Shown here: piece after piece, positions 21,367-32,532 of the stretch | How positions within the stretch are numbered: the first letter of the stretch is position 1 | Layout: every line of letters begins with the position of its first letter | Source of the DNA: Stemphylium vesicarium | Lineage: Eukaryota > Ascomycota > Dothideomycetes > Pleosporales > Pleosporaceae | Length of the DNA: 64,000 nucleotides | Assembly: GCA_004380135.1 (NCBI GenBank) | Contig: QXCR01000130.1 | Location: forward strand, 1-64,000 | Direction: 5' to 3' | Made by a program: the position numbers and the translations under genes | The notes under the pieces: generated by a model | Database searches by the model: none | Told to the model about the DNA's origin: nothing | What the model saw: the letters and a program-made list of their open reading frames with translations, nothing else

Positions 21367-23903
21367 TATGAAAAGATGGGTTGCGGCAGAGTGAAGTGTT
21401 ACTCATGTCGGTGGACTAAAAGGGAATGTGTGGAATAAGACGGAAGAGCGATATGAACAGTGTGCACCTGCGCAGGTGAGAGGGTGTGGTGGTGGTGCTA
21501 GTAGGGAAGGCGCGAATGCCGGTTTGACGTCAGACACACACGCGTGAGTTTCGCGACGCGCTCGAAACGGCACCATCATCGCTCGACAACCACCATCCAA
21601 TACCGTTTGATTGATCCTTTTCTCCTGTTCGCACCTAGGGGGTGCGCTGATGCAGGAGGTAGCTGACAGGCCAGCGAAGCAAGATGCAGACTTGCGCCCA
21701 GAGACACGTCTACTCGCAACAGCTGCAAGGAGGTCCAAGCCATCTCGGTACTTCTAGGTTTGTCCCCGCAAAACCCGTGGGGGCCGCTAGGTTCGCCATG
21801 CAAACTCATGGTCATCTGGCGATTACTGTGCGGTTCAGAGCCTGAAGATGATGTAGGGACGAAGAGGAGAGAGCGTGCACCAGCTGTGTGGAGGAATGAG
21901 CTGGGAGGGCGGCTAGTGCACGCAAGCGAGGGCGCTTATCCATCCCAACGTCTACGCGAGACAGTCCCTTCGCCAGGCCTACTAGATAACAAGCGCTTCG
22001 TTCTATCGACCCGATATAGATCATTGCGTATTAGAGTTCGAAACACTGAGACTACCTTCAAGCTGTCGACATCAGAGACTCTCCTCTTTCCAATTCGCGC
22101 GATGAACCCTCACTCCAATCGCATGCGTTCCTCGCGTTTGGCGCAGGGGTCACTTCTTCGCGTGTGTCGCAGTCGCTATGTCTTTCGCGGTGTTTGAACG
22201 GCGAGCTATTCCAGGAATAGGGTTCAGAACAACCAAGCCATGTGCGAAATTCCTCACGTCTTATTGCACTTACCGAAGATGATCCTAGAAGTTGCTTTGT
22301 CGTCATCTTTAGTGATTGGTGTGAGTGAACGCCATGGACAAAGTCACAAAGAATAGTTTTTATGCGCCTTCTACGACATTAAAGAAAAAACATGGCTCCG
22401 GGTGATGTTGGCGTCCACCCTCTTAGATACCACTACAGTCATGTTGACCGTGGCGGCGAAGAAAGCGGGCTCTTTTTCCATTACATCGGAACGGAAAGAA
22501 TAATACGAGTCGATACAAGCTTCGACTGAGAAGGCTCATGGTGAGAGAAGGGCAAGGGGGGTCAAATTCAGACTGAACCCAACGGACCTGTCGCTCAAAA
22601 AGCTGTTGTTGAGCGGGGCGCTAACGCGGTGTCGAATATAGCCCTGGTAAGAGCAAGGCTGTATGTGCCTAAAAACACTGAGGAAAACTGGAGATATAGT
22701 CATATGATCTATCACGAGACATCATGTGGGTATAACATAGGCGGCTCAAACCTGCAGATAGTTCGGCCCTATTGTGATGTTGAAGTTGGCAGCAGACTGC
22801 ATGAGAAAAAGAGGAACCCTAGTTTAGCAGATGTTGTAGTTGTCAAGCCCCAGAGCGACATACGAATAGATGGCCGAAACTGACGGAAAACAGATCTTTG
22901 GTCATCCGTGAACACCGCAGGATTATCTCCGAATTACCAAGCATTCAACCGGCAGATGAGAGGTTTTTGGCATCTAACAAAGCAACGTAACGTCACAAGC
23001 GCAACGCTTGTTGAAGCTTAACCGGCTAGTACACCCCGCATCTCCAACCCCCGCAACCACGGCGCCCCGTCAAGCCTCGACGGTTGGCATACAACGCCTC
23101 AATCCTCAGCATCGGTGATGCTGCGCCATCGAATCACTTTTGGGATCTGAACTGCATGTGCGCATCGTTCCGGGTGTGTGGCGTGGCGGTTTAATAAATG
23201 TGCATTGCATTGCATCGGCGGCACGTTGCAGAGGACCTCGTAGGTGAAAGTTTCGCCTGGCCGGGGCATGTCCAGGTAAGCGACGCCATTTGAGGTCGCC
23301 AATAGCCCAGGATCCCGGTCGAATACTCTCGAATTTGTCTTTGCAAGACCAAAACAAGATGCTTACACACAATCAAGGCTGAAAAGTAATGCCTCGCACT
23401 CAGTTTATATCTTTCTGCTTCAAAAGATGGGAGCAGCAACATGAGTTGTCGTTCGAAACCCAAAACGCTCCCACCTGTCCGCGGAAGGTAAGTGCGTCGG
23501 CAATGGATCGGCAGCACACTAAAATAGTGGGTGGTGGGGGTTCTGTATCCCCAAGGCAAACGCACATCGGGCACTTCTCCGTCCACGTCATAGGATGTAA
23601 GGCAGTTTTATGAGTGGACTACTGAAGCATAGGCGCGGCTTGATAGCCTCGGGACGATGATACTCCAGCCCGCCTTTAACCCAGTGGTTCCTTAACACAG
23701 ACGGTGACGTTCATAAGAAAGGCCATCCTCGCTGATCTGAGGTGGGATTTGGACAAGCAACTTCCCAGTCAAACGGTCGAGAATAAGGGCCCCGACTGTA
23801 ATTAGCACTGCGCGGACAGTCTTGTGCTTTCAATCGTTCCTTTTCCTTTCGACATACCCGCTAGTCGACCACTCAACCCAGTGTGGTGCCTACGTCTGTC
23901 AGG
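21367..23903. other. Long divergent intergenic region
   Basis: About 2.5 kb between the SYCP2-like gene (minus) and an MFS transporter (plus). Open frames are short and featureless. I saw no transposon ends, tRNA or strong repeat. It probably holds promoters for both genes. Confidence 0.5.
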
Positions 23904-25665
23904 ATGGCTTCCGCAATGGAACACCCAATCGACCGCTCAAGCGAAGAAGAAAAGACCATTGGCGAAAAGCACGTCGAAACCGCGAATCACATTCACACGA
24001 TCGAAAATCTCCCAGACCCTGACGCTAGTCTCAGCGAAGAAGAGCGCGCCGCTCATGTTCGTGTCACCCATCGTGCCTTTTCTGACGATGACTGACAGAC
24101 ATGACTTCTAGGACAAGGCACTTCTCCGCAAACTCGACTTCCGCCTAATTCCATGGCTGTCCTTCCTGTATCTGATATCCTTCCTCGACCGCACAAACAT
24201 CGGCAACGCGAAAGTCGATGGCCTACAAGAAGATCTCAACATGACCGATGGGCAATACAATGCCAGCCTAACAATCTTCTTCGTCAGCTACTCAGTATTC
24301 GAGCCGCTGACTAACGTGTTGTTGAAGAAGCTGAGGCCCAGCGTGTTTTTGCCCATTATCATGCTATGGTGGGGAATATGCATGACTTGCATGGGCTTGG
24401 TTCACAACTACGCCGGATTGATGACAGCCGTAAGTGACATGATCAAATACTAATGCAGATGAATATGAAGTGCTGACGAAGGCTGTTTGTAGCGATGGTG
24501 GCTCGGTGTAGCAGAAGCCGGGTTATTCCCTGGCGTAAATTACTATCTGAGTTGCTGGTACAAGCGTTCCGAGTTTGGAATTCGAGCCGCCATTTTCTTC
24601 TCCGCTGCGGCGCTTGCAGGTAGTTTTGGTGGGCTGTTGGCTGCTGGTATTGCTCAGATGGATGGCGTGGGTGGGAAGCCAGGGTGGGCATGGATCTTCG
24701 TATGTCTATCAACAACCCCTGCATGCTCAACTTGAGTCCTGCTAACCGCGTGCAGATCTTAGAAGGCCTCGCTACCATCTTAGTCGGAATTGCCAGTTAC
24801 TGGATGGTCCATGACTTCCCAGCCGAAGCTACTTTCCTCTCTCCTGATGACCGTGCCAGGGTTCTGCGCCGCCTGCGATCCGACAAGCAAGCCTCATCCG
24901 GGCACGAAGATTTTCAAATGAAATACTTTTGGCAATCGGTTAAAGACTGGAAAACGCTTGCTTTCGCCATCATCTATATGGGAGCCGATGGTTCGCTGTA
25001 TGCCTTTAGTCTCTTCTTGCCGACCATCATCGCTGGCTTGGGCTATACATCGACAACGGCTAATCTGCTTTCGGTACCTCCGTATGCGATTGCGGCAGTT
25101 GTAACAGTTGTGGTGGGCTACATCGCGGATCGGACTCAGCAACGAGGTTACTGCAACATGTTCACTTCCATCTTTGGTATCGTGGGATTTGCTATGCTTC
25201 TCGGGTCTGGAAGCCCTAATGTGCAGTATGCGGGCACTTTCTTGGGTGCCATTGGTATATATCGTGAGTACTCCACCAGTAAAAGAGAAATCCGGTGGTC
25301 TTTTGCTGACTCATACCACAGCGACAATCGCAAACACAATCTCCTGGGCAGCCAACAACGTCGAGGGCGTGTACAAGCGCGGCGTCACCCTTGGCTTCGT
25401 CATCGGCTGGGGCAACATCAATGGCGTTGTGTCTTCCAATATCTATCGCAGCAGAGATAAGCCGAGATACTTCTTGGGCCATGGAGTTGTACTAGCCTAT
25501 CTGACGCTGTGGCTGCTCGGTGGAAGTATCGTGACGAGACTCCTGCTCGCGTGGGAGAATAAGAAGAGGCGGCAGGGAGCGAGGGATATGTGCGTACAAG
25601 GTAAGAGCGAGCAGGAGGTTGCCGAGCTGGGAGACGAGAGGCCCGACTTTTTGTATACGTTGTAG
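23904..25665 (+). CDS. MFS transporter, nicotinate/allantoate (ACS) family
   Basis: Five exons (23904-24056, 24112-24429, 24493-24699, 24756-25263, 25322-25665) give 509 residues. Marks of the anion:cation symporter family seen in TNA1 and DAL5 are the LDFRLIPWLS...LDRTNIGNAK start of TM1, LKKLRPSVFLP, RWWLGVAEAGLFPG in TM4, and the second-half segment NTISWAANNVEGVYKRGV. Twelve membrane helices are predicted. The first intron donor could be at 24057 or a GT six bases later, adding two residues. Other junctions fit exactly. The substrate is likely a small organic acid anion or vitamin such as nicotinate, but this family is too varied to fix it. The tail ends EVAELGDERPDFLYTL, typical of the group. 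Confidence 0.88.
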
Positions 25666-26030
25666 GGTGGTTAGTGAAGGCTTGTAGAAATTGGGAATCC
25701 GAATGGGGAAGTCACGGTCAGACGAGTTTGATGCTTCCAGTCTTTCTTTGCTATCCAGATTCCCACTTCTGATGCTGTCAACTTTAGCGATCACGACACT
25801 CTAAAGGTCAGGTGGAAGTGGTGTAAAAAGGTATTGGATTGATCGGCTCCTCGTAGATCTGGAAAGTACATGCTCCAGTCCTCAAAGTCGAGACGAAAAG
25901 TACACGCGCAAGCTTTTGGCCCCTCAGCGCCGTGGAAATCGGATAAATGTCGTGACGAACGCCGCCCAATGCAAATCGTAGTAGAATCTCGCTGTGCATC
26001 CCCACTCAGGGAAAGTTCAAGCGCTCCATC
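25666..26030. other. Intergenic, convergent
   Basis: 365 bases holding the 3' ends of the MFS gene and of RRS1. Nothing else recognised. Confidence 0.5.
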
Positions 26031-26781
26031 TTACGCGCCAGGCTTTCGAGACTTGATCTCGTTTGCGCGCTGCTTCCTTTCGTTCCTCCTGATCCTCTCC
26101 TTGCGGTCTTTCCGGCTATCCGCCCTCTGGTCGTGAGCCTCGCCTGTGGCCTTTTCCTTCTTCTCATCAACCTCGACCAGCCAGTCGTTCTCACCGTCCT
26201 TGTTCTTGCCCTTGTAACCCCACTTGGGTACCCATTCGCCCGTTGCCTCGTCATAAACCTTGTTGCCGTCGCGCTTCTGCTTCTTGATACCCTTCTTCGC
26301 CGCGAATCTCTCCCATTTGGTGGGCTCCTTGGCTGCGGGAATAGGCTTCTCGCGGGGTAGCGCTGTGGTGGGCGCGGGGAGTACAAGATGGACGCCTTCT
26401 GCGTTAGACTTGATTTGGCAGGTGGACAGGAGCTGGTTGATGAGGGCTTGGGCGGCATCGCGGGCAGTGGCTGCGAGAGCCTCTTCGTCGGCGTCGGCTG
26501 GGACGGGGTTTGGGTCGTTTGCAAGCAGGTTGCCCAGGTCAAAGGTGAAGGGCGTGGGCTTGTTGACGGTGATGGGTCTATGTGGCGTTAGCAAGCTTTG
26601 TCCTATAGCAAAATCAATATGCATCATACAGTCGGCTCGACACAGTCGAGTCTGCGACTGAAGCTGCGCCGTTCATGGCTGTGACGTCCATGGCGCCGCC
26701 ATTGATTTCGTCTGCGAGCTGCGAGTGCGTGGGCGATGTAACAGCGAGCGCGACGCCGCCATCCATTTCAATATCAGACAT
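26031..26781 (-). CDS. RRS1: Ribosome biogenesis regulator RRS1
   Basis: Nucleolar assembly factor that, with Rpf2, brings the 5S RNP into the pre-60S particle. Two exons (26781-26630 and 26577-26031) with a 52-nt intron give 232 residues. Family marks are VNKPTPFTFDLGNLLANDPNP near residue 52, LPREKPIPAAKEPTKWERFA near 128, then KKGIKKQKRD and the EWVPKWGYKG block. The C-terminus is highly basic (RKDRKERIRRNERKQ). I chose the ATG at 26781 because exon 1 joins the PITVNKP start in phase. It shares a short divergent promoter of 187 bases with the mitoribosomal gene mS29. Confidence 0.95.
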
Positions 26782-26968
26782 TTTGGGTTTGGTCGAGTTC
26801 TTTGGTAGAGTTTCACTTTGCGCCCAGGACCAAAAGTTCAGAATAATTTTTGGGGCAGGCTGGGTCCGTGCACGGGCGGCGGACCTCCGAGGCTCTGAAC
26901 ATCACAGAATTCGTCTCCAGCACCACCAAATCGCCCATTGCGGAGGGCCTGAGCCTCGTCGACCCGTC
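26782..26968. promoter_or_regulatory. Bidirectional promoter between RRS1 and mS29
   Basis: Only 187 bases separate the two divergent ATGs. Both encode ribosome-related proteins, one for cytosolic ribosome assembly and one for the mitochondrial ribosome. A shared promoter is inferred from distance. Confidence 0.5.
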
Positions 26969-28467
26969 ATGCCACCCTCAACGTGTCTGCGAGCCTTTTC
27001 GCAGCTGTCAATTGATGCCGCTACCCACACGCCCACGATACCGCGCATGCTACGCCCGCAAATAGCCTGCTTTTCCACGTCGTCGGCGCAATATGCCGCT
27101 GTAGCCAAGAAGAAGGGCATGACGGCGGCCCCGAAAAAGGGTGTCAAGTCTCTGAACACGAAGAAGGGAAAGAAGGCGCCAGGGGGCGGTGATTCGGGCA
27201 AGCGGCCGGCCCAGGGTGAAAGGAAGGCTCAGCGAAAGCGCATCGTCCTGAGTAACGACAACGCTTTGGAAGTGTCTTCCCTACAAGATCTGAGCAAGGC
27301 AAATGTCCTCAGCGAGCAGAATGAAGGCAAAGTCATGGGGTTGCCACAGGAGAATGTCGTGGATGCATTGAGGGCTGTCGAGGCTTTCAAGACCTCTCAA
27401 GGATGGAGCCTGTTCCGACGGCCGGCCGTGCTGATGAGGAAGGAGGCCATTGAACTTGCACGACTGTTCAAGGAAGTAGAGGATTCGGCAGGTGGACAGC
27501 AAAAGAAGACGATGCGGAGGATATTGTGCGGAGAGAGGGCGAGCGGGAAGAGTACTCTGCTGCTCCAGGGCCTGGCCATGGGTTTCTTGCGGGATTGGTT
27601 TGTGATCAGTCTCCCAGAAGGTAAGCAGTGCGAATTCAGGATGCGAAACTTTGCTGACAACCTCTAGCTCAGGACATTGTCAACGCCCACACAGAATATG
27701 CCCCTCTCCCTAACTCAGAACCGATGCAATACACGCAGGATACATACACTGCCAACCTTCTCCAGCAGATCCTCAAGGCGAACGGCGCATTCCTCCAGGC
27801 CACGAAACTTAGCACAACACCCGACCTTCCAATCCCACTCCCTGCCACAGCAACACTGAAAGAGCTGGCCGCGCTCGGCATGGCCAACCCCGAGGCGTCC
27901 TGGCCCGTCTTTGTTGCACTGTGGAAGGAGCTATCACTGCCCGGTCGCCCTCCCATTCTACTTGCCTTGGACGGACTCTCGCATGTTATGCGCCACTCCG
28001 AGTACATGTCTGCGGAAGTAAAACCTATCCACGCACATGACTTGACGCTCGTCCGGCATTTCATCGACCATCTCTCAGGTCAGAAGAAGCTTCCCAACGG
28101 CGGCGTGGTTCTGGGCGCAACATCACAGTCGAACTCACCCACATCCCCCGCGCTGGACTTTTGCATCGAGGCAGCCCAGGCTCGCAAGAAGTCGGCAGAC
28201 AATGTCCCCCAATGGAACCCCTACAAGAGCGTGGATGTCCGCGTCATGGAGGCTCTGAAAGACCTCCACAGCGATTCGCAAGATTTCGATATTATCAAGG
28301 TCGGCGGATTGAGCAAAGAAGAGGCGCGCTCGATCATGGAATACTATGCTGAGAGCGGCATGCTAAGACACAGAGTGAGCGAAGGCTTCGTCACGGAAAA
28401 GTGGAGCTTAGCGGGCATGGGCAACATCGGAGAGCTGGAGAAGGCGAGTGTACGGATGCGACTGTAG
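26969..28467 (+). CDS. RSM23: Mitochondrial small-subunit ribosomal protein mS29 (DAP3)
   Basis: GTP-binding structural protein of the mitochondrial small ribosomal subunit. Exons 26969-27620 and 27668-28467, with a 47-nt intron, encode 483 residues. The N-terminus is a mitochondrial targeting sequence (Arg, Ser, Ala; no acids) ending near FSTSSAQYA. A lysine-rich linker follows. The P-loop is GERASGKSTLL (about residue 193), and the Walker B-like segment is ILLALDGLSHV. The C-terminal winged-helix region ends at VRMRL. Length and domain order match fungal mS29 (Rsm23 in yeast). The start is the first ATG in frame that begins the leader. It is divergent from RRS1. Confidence 0.93.
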
Positions 28468-28532
28468 GCGCTGTACTATACTGTTTAGACACTTGTAAAC
28501 CATGTACAAAGAACGACGCATTTGACGCATTC

Positions 28533-29261
28533 TCAGTGTTCTCTAGCCATTGCCAGAGGTATGTTCAGGCCTACACTCTTGCCTAGTGCGCCTATCCAGA
28601 TCATCAGATACTCTTCAGCTGTCGTTTGGAAATGCGCGCTGGCTTTCATTACGTGGTCAGTCTGACATGGATGAATGAAAAAGACTGGTTTGCTGGTGAT
28701 TGGATGATCCTGCGGAGAGTGAGTTGTGGTGCTCCGTGTCAGAGGTCTAGTCATACAGCAATGGTGATGCCTCCAATGACTCCAACGGTCTCTGTCTGGG
28801 GTCTGAACTCGGGCGGGACTAGATGCTCGTATAAAGTCGTCATTGTGGGTGGATACCGGTGCAGGGGATCGCCTATGCTGAAGTACAGGACGGGAACCTG
28901 GTAAACTGGAGACAGTATGACGTCGTAGCTGATGGTTGCCCTTGAGGCTAGAGTATCGTGAAGAGCTTCCTACCTCTATAAGTTGGACATTGTCATCTAC
29001 GAGAGGAGAGCACTAACCCACCTCATCATCGTCATCATCCGCGAGAGCATCCTGTCCCACCTCGTGTGTGCCCTGGCCAGCGGGATCTACCCCGCCAGCA
29101 AGGTGCTTGGTGATGGTGAGGAGTGCGGTCCCATGTCGGTGCATCTTCTCAACAGACAGCCATGCTTCCTGCAGGTTGCGCCTCTGCTGAAACCTTAGTA
29201 GCAGTTGGGCGCAACCCTCTTCGAACTCGGCTTCGGTGAGGTGCGGAAAGGTCGACAGCAT
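28533..29261 (-). CDS. ATG10: Autophagy E2-like enzyme ATG10
   Basis: E2-like enzyme that transfers Atg12 to Atg5 in autophagosome formation. Three exons (29261-29022, 28969-28757, 28709-28533), with introns of 52 and 47 nt, give 209 residues. Recognisable parts are the N-terminal helix (FPHLTEAEFEEGCAQLL), the acidic DDDDDE stretch, the core strands SYDVILSPVYQVPVLYF, and VFFIHPCQTDHVM, whose Cys in the HPC motif is the catalytic residue. The last helix is WIGALGKSVGLNIPL. All exon joins keep phase. It is divergent from the CHK2-type kinase with a 536-base gap. Confidence 0.92.
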
Positions 29262-29797
29262 GCTTGCTCGTGATGCGCGTTATACGTGCTGAGTAATGCC
29301 CTTTGGCGGGACCATATGCTCGCTCTTGGTAGGGTGGACAGGCGTCGTAAGTAGCGGAAGTACCTGGGCTGTCTACGCATGTTGTGGTAATACTGTGGTA
29401 CTGCCGGACACTTGGGCCGAGCCAATCATGTGGGTCCTGGGCTCGCCACGCGAACTAGCAGCGCAAATCGGCAGGGGCGGGCGCAAGGACTCTCTTCCCC
29501 GGCTCCATGCTTGGCTGCCTGGAAAATGGGCCTGGACGGCTCGAGGTAGGTCAAGGCAGCTGAGCGTCCTCAACCTCAGTCTAGCTTAGCGCCCCCCCAA
29601 AGCCTCCGCCTGTCTTACTCGTTTCTATCATTTCCAACATTATGCTCTTCTAGACACGGTCATACAAGCGCCTGCATTGACCCCAACTCTGTATAGACCC
29701 ACCCGCTCGCCGTTGTAAAGATGCCGGCGCAAACGGAGAAAAGTCAGCTGAAACGAGGTCGCGTACGTTCCCGTCGCTCGAGGCGTTAAACAACATC
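29262..29797. other. Divergent intergenic between ATG10 and checkpoint kinase
   Basis: 536 bases serving both promoters. A plus-strand open frame at 29296-29589 has no recognisable features and is not called. No repeat seen. Confidence 0.5.
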
Positions 29798-32004
29798 ATG
29801 TCTCGGAAGAGGGTGCTGACATTGCAATCGCGACAGTTGTCTCAGGGCGAACAGGTTGAACCAAAGAGGACTCGCCACTCGCGCCTGTCACCCTCTGCGA
29901 ATGGCGGCCGTCTGAAGCAGGGCCCACTGCCCTCGCCCGTCACTCACAAGGAATCAACTGGAGACGCTTCCGATCAATACAAGGAAGGCACCCAGAGTCC
30001 TCCTGCCAGTCACAAGCCCAGCCAGACGGCAAAGGCTGGTGGCCTCTCATCGCCTCCCTCGGATACCCAGCCCTTTTCGCAATTCGTCTACCCGCCCGAG
30101 AGCCGCACATATGCCGTCGACGACGAGGAGGGTGAGGAGGTCTGGGGCTACATGGTGCCCATGGACAGCAAGGGCGGAGATGTAATGGTCTTGCGTCGTC
30201 GCGCCGCCTGTCCCGTCCCTTCTGCACTGGTCGGACAGACGAATGGCAAGGATAGCGTAAAGAAAGATGAGTTCAAGAACCAGGAAGAGAAATACGAGCA
30301 GGAGAAGCAGGATCGCGGTGTTCCAGCCGGCGGCTACCTCATTGGCCGCCATCGAGAGTGCGGTAAGTGGCGACGCTGCATGCATGTATTGGAACGCTCT
30401 CTGACGGTAGTGCTCCAGACCAGGTCCTGAACTCGCCCACCGTCTCGAACCGACACTGTCTCCTATTCACAGAAAAGAAAGCCGGTGATGTTATCGCGGT
30501 TCTAGAAGACTTGTCTGGCAACGGAACCTTTGTGAACGATACCTTTGTCGGTCGAAACAAGCGACGCGAGTTGCGCGAAGGCGACGAAATCTCCATTCTA
30601 GACGAGGCCCGCTACGTTTTCAGATACCCGCTCAAGCGCAACACACACCGTTTCCGCCAGCAGTACACCATCCAGGAGCAACTGGGCAAGGGTCACTTCG
30701 CGTCCGTGTACCTGTGCGCCGAGAAGGCATCCGGTATACGGTATGCGGTCAAGAAGTTCGAGAAGCGCACCGGTCCTGGCGAAAAGTCCAAGGTGGAAGG
30801 GCTGCAGCAGGAGATTGCCGTTCTTATGGGTGTCAGCCATCCGGCCCTTCTCTGCTTAAAGGATACCTTTGACGAAGACGATGGTGTCTACCTGGTTCTC
30901 GAGTTGGCGACAGAGGGCGAACTGTTCAATTGGATCGTCATGAAGCAGAAATTGACAGAGGCTGAGGCGCGCAAGGTCTTCGTGCAATTGTTCCAGGCGG
31001 TTAAGTACCTCGTAAGTCGGCTGTTGGCTCTTTGTGCTCGTCCATCGCTAACAAGCTATAGCATGATCGCAATATTGTACATCGAGACATTAAGCCCGAG
31101 AACATCCTTCTTACCGACAAGGAGCTATCTGTCAAGCTGGCTGATTTCGGTCTCGCCAAGATCATCGGCGAAGAGTCGTTTACAACCACACTGTAAGTTA
31201 CTCAGATGAACGTGCCAGCTTCACTTGCTAACTAAGACAGTTGCGGTACTCCATCATGTAGGTCATTGTGGTCAGCATAATCCGAAATCAAGCTAATCTA
31301 TCCTAGACGTTGCGCCTGAGATTCTAGAAAACTCAAATCACCGCCGCTACACACGCGCTGTTGACGTCTGGTCGCTAGGCGTCGTCTTGTACATCTGCCT
31401 GTGTGGTTTCCCCCCCTTCTCCGACGAGCTGTATAGTGCCGAGAACCCATACACACTGTCACAACAGATCAAGCTTGGCCGCTTCGACTACCCATCACCT
31501 TACTGGGACTCTGTTGGTGACCCTGCGCTGGACCTCATCGACCGCATGCTCACGGTTGACGTTGACCAACGCATAACGATCGATGAATGCCTGGAGCACC
31601 CCTGGACCACAGAAGGCAAGATAAATGTCAACGATAGCACTGACGGTCTTACGGGCGCCATCTCCAAACTCGACTTTTCCAAGCGCAAGCTGCAACGAGA
31701 GCGCACCATGCTTAGTAGCATCAACGACGTCAAGGTAACTCGGGTCATCCAGGGTGCCGAGGGCCAGGATCCAGTCAAGGTCTACGAAAAGAATGGGGCT
31801 GAGAAGAATGGCACTAAGATGAACGGCAAAACTCATGGGGTGGCAGAGCCACAGCCTGCTGCTCAGCGAAACCCTGCGGAATTTGTTGAAATGGGCGGCA
31901 AGGGCGACCAGACTCTGTACTCTGAAGAAGAAGACGGGTCTCGCTATGCGACTGACCAGAGCCTTGCATCTGTGGAGAGCAAGAAGGCCAGGATGGATCA
32001 ATAG
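29798..32004 (+). CDS. CHK2/Cds1-type DNA-damage checkpoint kinase
   Basis: Serine/threonine kinase that relays DNA damage and replication stress. Five exons (29798-30362, 30419-31011, 31062-31192, 31241-31257, 31307-32004) give 667 residues. An N-terminal disordered tail with SQ/TQ-like sites is followed by one FHA domain: GGYLIGRHREC, SPTVSNRH and GNGTFVND (about residues 178-270). The kinase domain has GKGHFASVY, YAVKKFEK (Lys), HRDIKPENILL, ADFGLAK, and an activation segment closing CGTPSYVAPE. A basic C-terminal tail follows. Neurospora PRD-4 and Aspergillus ChkB have the same single-FHA plan. Exon 4 is only 17 nt and encodes CGTPS. Phase is exact at every junction. The start ATG is not certain, as the N-terminus is variable in the family. 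Confidence 0.93.
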
Positions 32005-32532
32005 TGGGTGTTCAAGTGATTCATACTTTGAGCGGAGCGTTTGGCGTATTTGAGGAGTTATGGGCATCGGCGTCGCAGGGCTACAGGCCAGTCATGCAAA
32101 ACAATGGGTATGGCATCGCGCTCATTTTGCGGTCAGGGATCACGGTATAAGGATAGCGTAATAATATAAAAAACAGAAGCTTTTGCAGCACCCTGAGTCT
32201 TGTTTGGGTCGTGGTCGTGGTAGTGGTAGTGGGTAAGGTGATGCCAGCCAATAGCACGAGGCTGTGTACGATGGGAGCATGTATCCTTTGCGTGGCCTGT
32301 CAGTGGTGCCATGTAGTCGTGGCGGGTGGGCTAAGATCCGCAAGCCGTGCCTGCCAAGGCGCTGCAACTCCACTCGCAGACCGCCCTGTACGGCAACGGC
32401 AATTCCCCGTGTGATTGGATCCAGTGGCCCCTGCGCCGGCCTCAACCCTCTGGTAAATTTATTGAAGCGCGTCCCCGTCAACATTGCCTTCTCACTCGCT
32501 TTCACACCTCTCGTTGCTTCTTGTTGTGCATC
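32005..32532. other. Intergenic, CYP51 promoter region
   Basis: 528 bases between the kinase and CYP51. A GTGGT-like degenerate repeat (about 32203-32235) is visible. No tandem duplication of the type linked to azole resistance was seen. Nothing else recognised. Confidence 0.5.

Noticed and set aside
22030..22045. tRNA B-box-like GTTCGAAAC
   Set aside because: No acceptor stem or A-box at tRNA spacing on either side.
23455..23465. Second GTTCGAAAC motif
   Set aside because: No cloverleaf can be formed from the surrounding bases by eye.
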